A DNA stretch of 33,161 bases from positions 1 to 33,161 of the forward strand of contig LUCW03000080.1 of assembly GCA_001586965.3 (NCBI GenBank), given 5' to 3'. The stretch comes from Sphaeroforma sirkka (lineage: Eukaryota > Opisthokonta > Ichthyosporea > Ichthyophonida). Below, piece after piece: positions 30,170-33,161 of the stretch. Under the pieces are notes generated by a model. That model did not search any database and was not told where the DNA came from. It saw only the letters and a list, made by a program, of their open reading frames with translations. Positions within the stretch are counted from its first letter, which is position 1. Every line of letters begins with the position of its first letter. Position numbers and translations under genes: made by a program.

Positions 30170-31000
30170 TATGCTCATGTGGCATCATAGACTTGGCCAT
30201 GTAAGCTTGGAACTGATGAAAGAGACAATGGTTTGCGCAGGAATGGAGAAAGTTGCCAGACGTTGGGGTGAGAAGCTTCCCTTCTGTAGAGCTTGCGTGC
30301 AGGGCAAGATGACACGGGCCAGAATTACTCGCAAGTTGGTCGGGTCGAAGGGTAAACGTAAATCTGTGGTTCTAGAAGTTCCGGGATCGAAGCTGTACGT
30401 AGATATCTTCGAGACGTCGAAGACACCGTCACTCACTGGAAAACAATTCGGTCTCCAGGTTCTTGACGATGCAACGGACCACTACTGGTGTTTGGGCCTG
30501 AAGCAAAAGAGTGATGCGACTGCTGCAATGCGTCACTTGCTGGACACTGAATTTGCAGTGTTGAAGCGATTCCCGAAGAAGGCTCATAGTGATAGAGGGG
30601 CGAGTTTGTCAACGAGACTTGGAAGTCTATGCTATCAGCAAGAGGCATAAAGCAGAGTTTGACGGCAGCACGTACTCCTGAACATAATGGAAGATGTGAG
30701 CGTGCACATCGAACCCTAATCGAGATGGCCCGGGTTCTTCTACTGCAGGCTAGACTGGGCGATGAGTTTTGGCTTGAAGCGGTTACCTATGCTTGTTGGT
30801 TGATCAACGTAATGCCACAACGAGGTGGTGCTAAGTCGCGGGCGGAACTATGGTCAGGAGTTAAACCTGATTTGTCGCAAACAACAATTCCTTTTTGGCG
30901 CGAAAGTATATTTCTTGACCGGAAAACATATCAAGAAATTCGGCAAGAAGGGTCAGGAAGGTATTTTACTAGGTCCTAGCCTTAATACTGTTGGCGGCAG
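30170..31000 (+). pseudogene. copia B integrase
   Basis: LMWHHRLGHVSLEL...CRACVQGK zinc domain, core with KLYVDIFE, HSDRGA and TPEHNGRCERAHR, and the post-core KVYFLTGKHIKKFGKKGQ block. Same order as in copia A. Fossil, broken. Confidence 0.9.
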
Positions 31001-31089
31001 TATGCGAATTTACAACCTAGAGACAAAGCGTGTTGTGAATAGTCGAGATTATCGCCTTGAGCCCACGATTGCCAGTCACGTTGAAAGGG

Positions 31090-31600
31090 TCAAAGTCAAT
31101 AATTCCGAGGGTGACGATGATAGTATTGACGATGAAGTAGGAGGAGCAAGTGATGGCAACAAGGATACTTCAGCGTCAGAATCAGATACGGATAGTGATG
31201 GAGATGGTCCCATGAATGATGCCGCCGACGATGATGTCACTATGGATGAATCATCTACTGATGGAGGTGATGAATCAGGACCCGGTGAGTATCCTGGTTA
31301 TGCTCGCCGCCCACTCAATCACCAGAAACGTGATTTGCCTGGTAAGCAGACACGTACGAGAGGTGGCAGGCGATTGAAAACCCGCGTAGATCGTACACGC
31401 GACCGAGCCAATGACATGATGTCCCCGCGGATCAGCTCTAAGGCTCGTACGGACTTGGACTCGGAGAGAAAACGTGAACGTCAATCAAGTGGAACCCCAC
31501 CTCGACAAACTTCGAAACTTCGACGAGATCGTAAACGAGATCATGAAGAATCTAACTTTGGATTTCTGGCCGATGATGAATTGTCCTTCAAAGAGACTTG
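31090..31600 (+). pseudogene. copia B acidic/basic linker
   Basis: Acidic run (DDDSIDDEVGG, DSDGDGPMND) followed by the basic RTRGGRRLKTRVDRTRDRAN and RKRERQSS segments, like copia A. One extra Gly codon relative to A is in frame. Confidence 0.6.
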
Positions 31601-31639
31601 ACTGGGTCTGCTGATGAGAAGCACTTCCGCGCAGCCATG

Positions 31640-32410
31640 AGAGACGAGCTACGTTCAATGCTGAAGATGAAGGTTTGGAAACTTCAGCAGCGCTGCAAGG
31701 CCCGGACAAAGCCTCTGGGACTCAAGTGGGTTCTCACTCTCAAGCGTGATGAAAGCGGCGCAGTGATACGACATAAAGCCCGCCTATGTGCGAAGGGATT
31801 TGCACAACAGTATGGTCGAGATTATGTGGAGACATCGTCACCAGTAGTCACAAAAGAGACTGTGCGTGCATGTTTGGCTATCGCTGCATCTGAGAACTTG
31901 GATGTATTGCAGTTCGACGTCAAAACTGCATTTTTTGCATGGTAATTTGGAAGAGTACGTCTGCTCGGAGATCCCCACTGGTTTCGTTGAAATAGTTGGT
32001 GATTTACTAAGTGATGAGGATCACCAGTTGATTAAGGAGGGTGCTATTTGCGAGCTGAAGAAGAGTATCTATGGACTCAAGCAAGCCGGATTATGTTGGT
32101 TTGTGCGCTTCAGAGATTTCCTCGTTAATGATGTTGGATTCCGGCCAAGTCTTACGGACCCTTGTCTCTTTATTCGGAAGAACTGCTTTCTGGTACTTTA
32201 TGTTGATGACGGTTTGATATTTTCGACTTCACGTCGAATGGGGAGAAGATATTGAAGAAGATCGAGACAGAGTTCGACGTCAAGTCGATGGGGTCTCCAC
32301 GGTTTTTCCTCGGATGGAAAATTGATATGTCTGAAAGAGAATTTTCATCTCGCAGCCGGCATATATTGAGAAGCTAGCGCAGAAGTATGGACCATTGAAA
32401 GGGTCAGTAC
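31640..32410 (+). pseudogene. pol: copia B reverse transcriptase
   Basis: VWKLQQRCKARTKPLGLKWV, HKARLCAKGFAQQYGRDYVE, LDVLQFDVKTA, SIYGLKQAGLCW and LYVDDGLIFS are all present, near-identical to copia A and clearly closer to it than to the fragment at 8818-9212. Fossil, broken. Confidence 0.92.
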
Positions 32411-32599
32411 ACCTATGAGTACATCTTTCGACGTGAATCGGCCTGGTACATTGGTGCAGGATTCAGACTACCGTGGTATCATAGGTTCCCTTATGTTTGC
32501 AGCTGTGGGTACGCGTCCTGATATTGCTTTTTGCGACAAGTTCACTGAGCCGATACCTTGACCAGCCGACTGCGAGAGAGGCTGCCGCAAGAAATCTGT

Positions 32600-33040
32600 G
32601 CGGATACTTTGGAGGCTACCAAACACTGGGGAATCTTCTATGAAGCCGGGAACGACTTGAAACTTTGTGCGTATGCCGATGCAAGCTATGGGGGGCGAGA
32701 AAGACAAGCGATCTCGTTCTGGCTATCTGGTATTCATCACAAATGCCCCAGTCTAATGGGGGCGCGCCGTCAGACACTTGTCACCCTAAGTACTTCTGAG
32801 GCAGAGTATGTCAGTCTTGCAGAGTCTTGCCGTGACATGAAACTGCCTTTTGAATTTGCTATCTGAGCTAGGACGAGCCTCTGATCAATCTGTAGTTTGT
32901 TACGAGGACAATCAGACTGCTAAGAAGATGGCTGAGAATTGACCACCAAGCGCAGTAAGCATATTGATATCAAAATATCATTATGTGCGAGAGTTATGCG
33001 CAAAGAAGATCATCTCATAAGGTTGCTTTCGTGAAGCACC
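32600..33040 (+). pseudogene. copia B RNase H
   Basis: LKLCAYADASYGG, RRQTLVTLSTSEAEYVSLAE and the DNQTAKKMAE region are recognisable. More decayed than the copia A counterpart. Confidence 0.85.
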
Positions 33041-33161
33041 GAAGTCATATGATGAAACGCCGCGCTGCTACCGATGTGCTGTCGACCTATCTACATCTCT
33101 TTATCGTTGTGGCTGGTTGTGGGGGAGATACATATCGAATGATGTCCGATGACTATGTCTT

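Larger units (their letters stand above)
27869..33161 (+). mobile_element. Ty1/copia LTR retrotransposon, copy B (runs off the window)
   Basis: Same family as copia A in opposite orientation: 5' LTR, primer site, GA-rich leader, Gag, protease, integrase, RT, RNase H. The last bases of the window match copia A about 20 bp short of its 3' LTR, so only the 3' LTR is missing from view. Near-identical to A at the DNA level. Broken, with more breaks than A (about ten), mostly small. The left target duplication cannot be tested because the right end is outside the window. Confidence 0.95.

Overview
The window is eukaryotic and made mostly of nested LTR retrotransposons. No complete host gene can be supported. 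Evidence for a eukaryote is the set of LTR elements with integrase, a chromodomain, CCHC Gag knuckles, TATA and AATAAA signals inside LTRs, MITE-like repeats and a long (TA)n tract. The sequence alone does not name the host. A repeat-rich protist, alga or fungus-like lineage is plausible, but this is a guess.

Left third (294-8817): one Ty3/gypsy element on the + strand with 246/247-bp LTRs that are roughly 3-4% diverged. Parts in order are Gag, protease, RT, RNase H, a DIRS/Dam-methyltransferase-like module, integrase and chromodomain. A 3' minisatellite zone, a G-rich polypurine tract and the 3' LTR follow. The coding part is broken. To its right (8818-9841) is a remnant of a Ty1/copia family whose LTR has been hit by a minus-strand solo LTR of the same family, with a perfect 5-bp target duplication.

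Middle (9842-18600): AT-rich, poorly coding DNA. It holds a stray copia LTR end, a decayed gypsy-type integrase piece, a 114-bp tandem duplication, a degenerate CGAGAG array, a (TA)n microsatellite, one unassigned 112-codon ORF, and a family of small inverted-repeat elements with GTC-CTAAATGTACAT-like ends. Two of these bracket about 6 kb in opposite orientation.

Right half (18600-33161): a second, older Ty3/gypsy element on the minus strand, again with the Dam-like module. It is interrupted in its Gag region by copia element A (minus strand, 21762-27610, TSD TTGCG). A second copy of the same copia family, copia B (+ strand, 27869 to beyond the window end), lies 258 bp away head-to-head. The two form a giant near-identical inverted repeat with arms of about 5.3 kb.

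Insertion order inferred: gypsy-2 is oldest, the old copia subfamily (LTR end TTCTCA) comes next, and gypsy-1 and the young copia pair (LTR end TTCACA) are most recent. All LTR elements are treated as fossils. Each seems to carry breaks, a few in copia A and more in the others.
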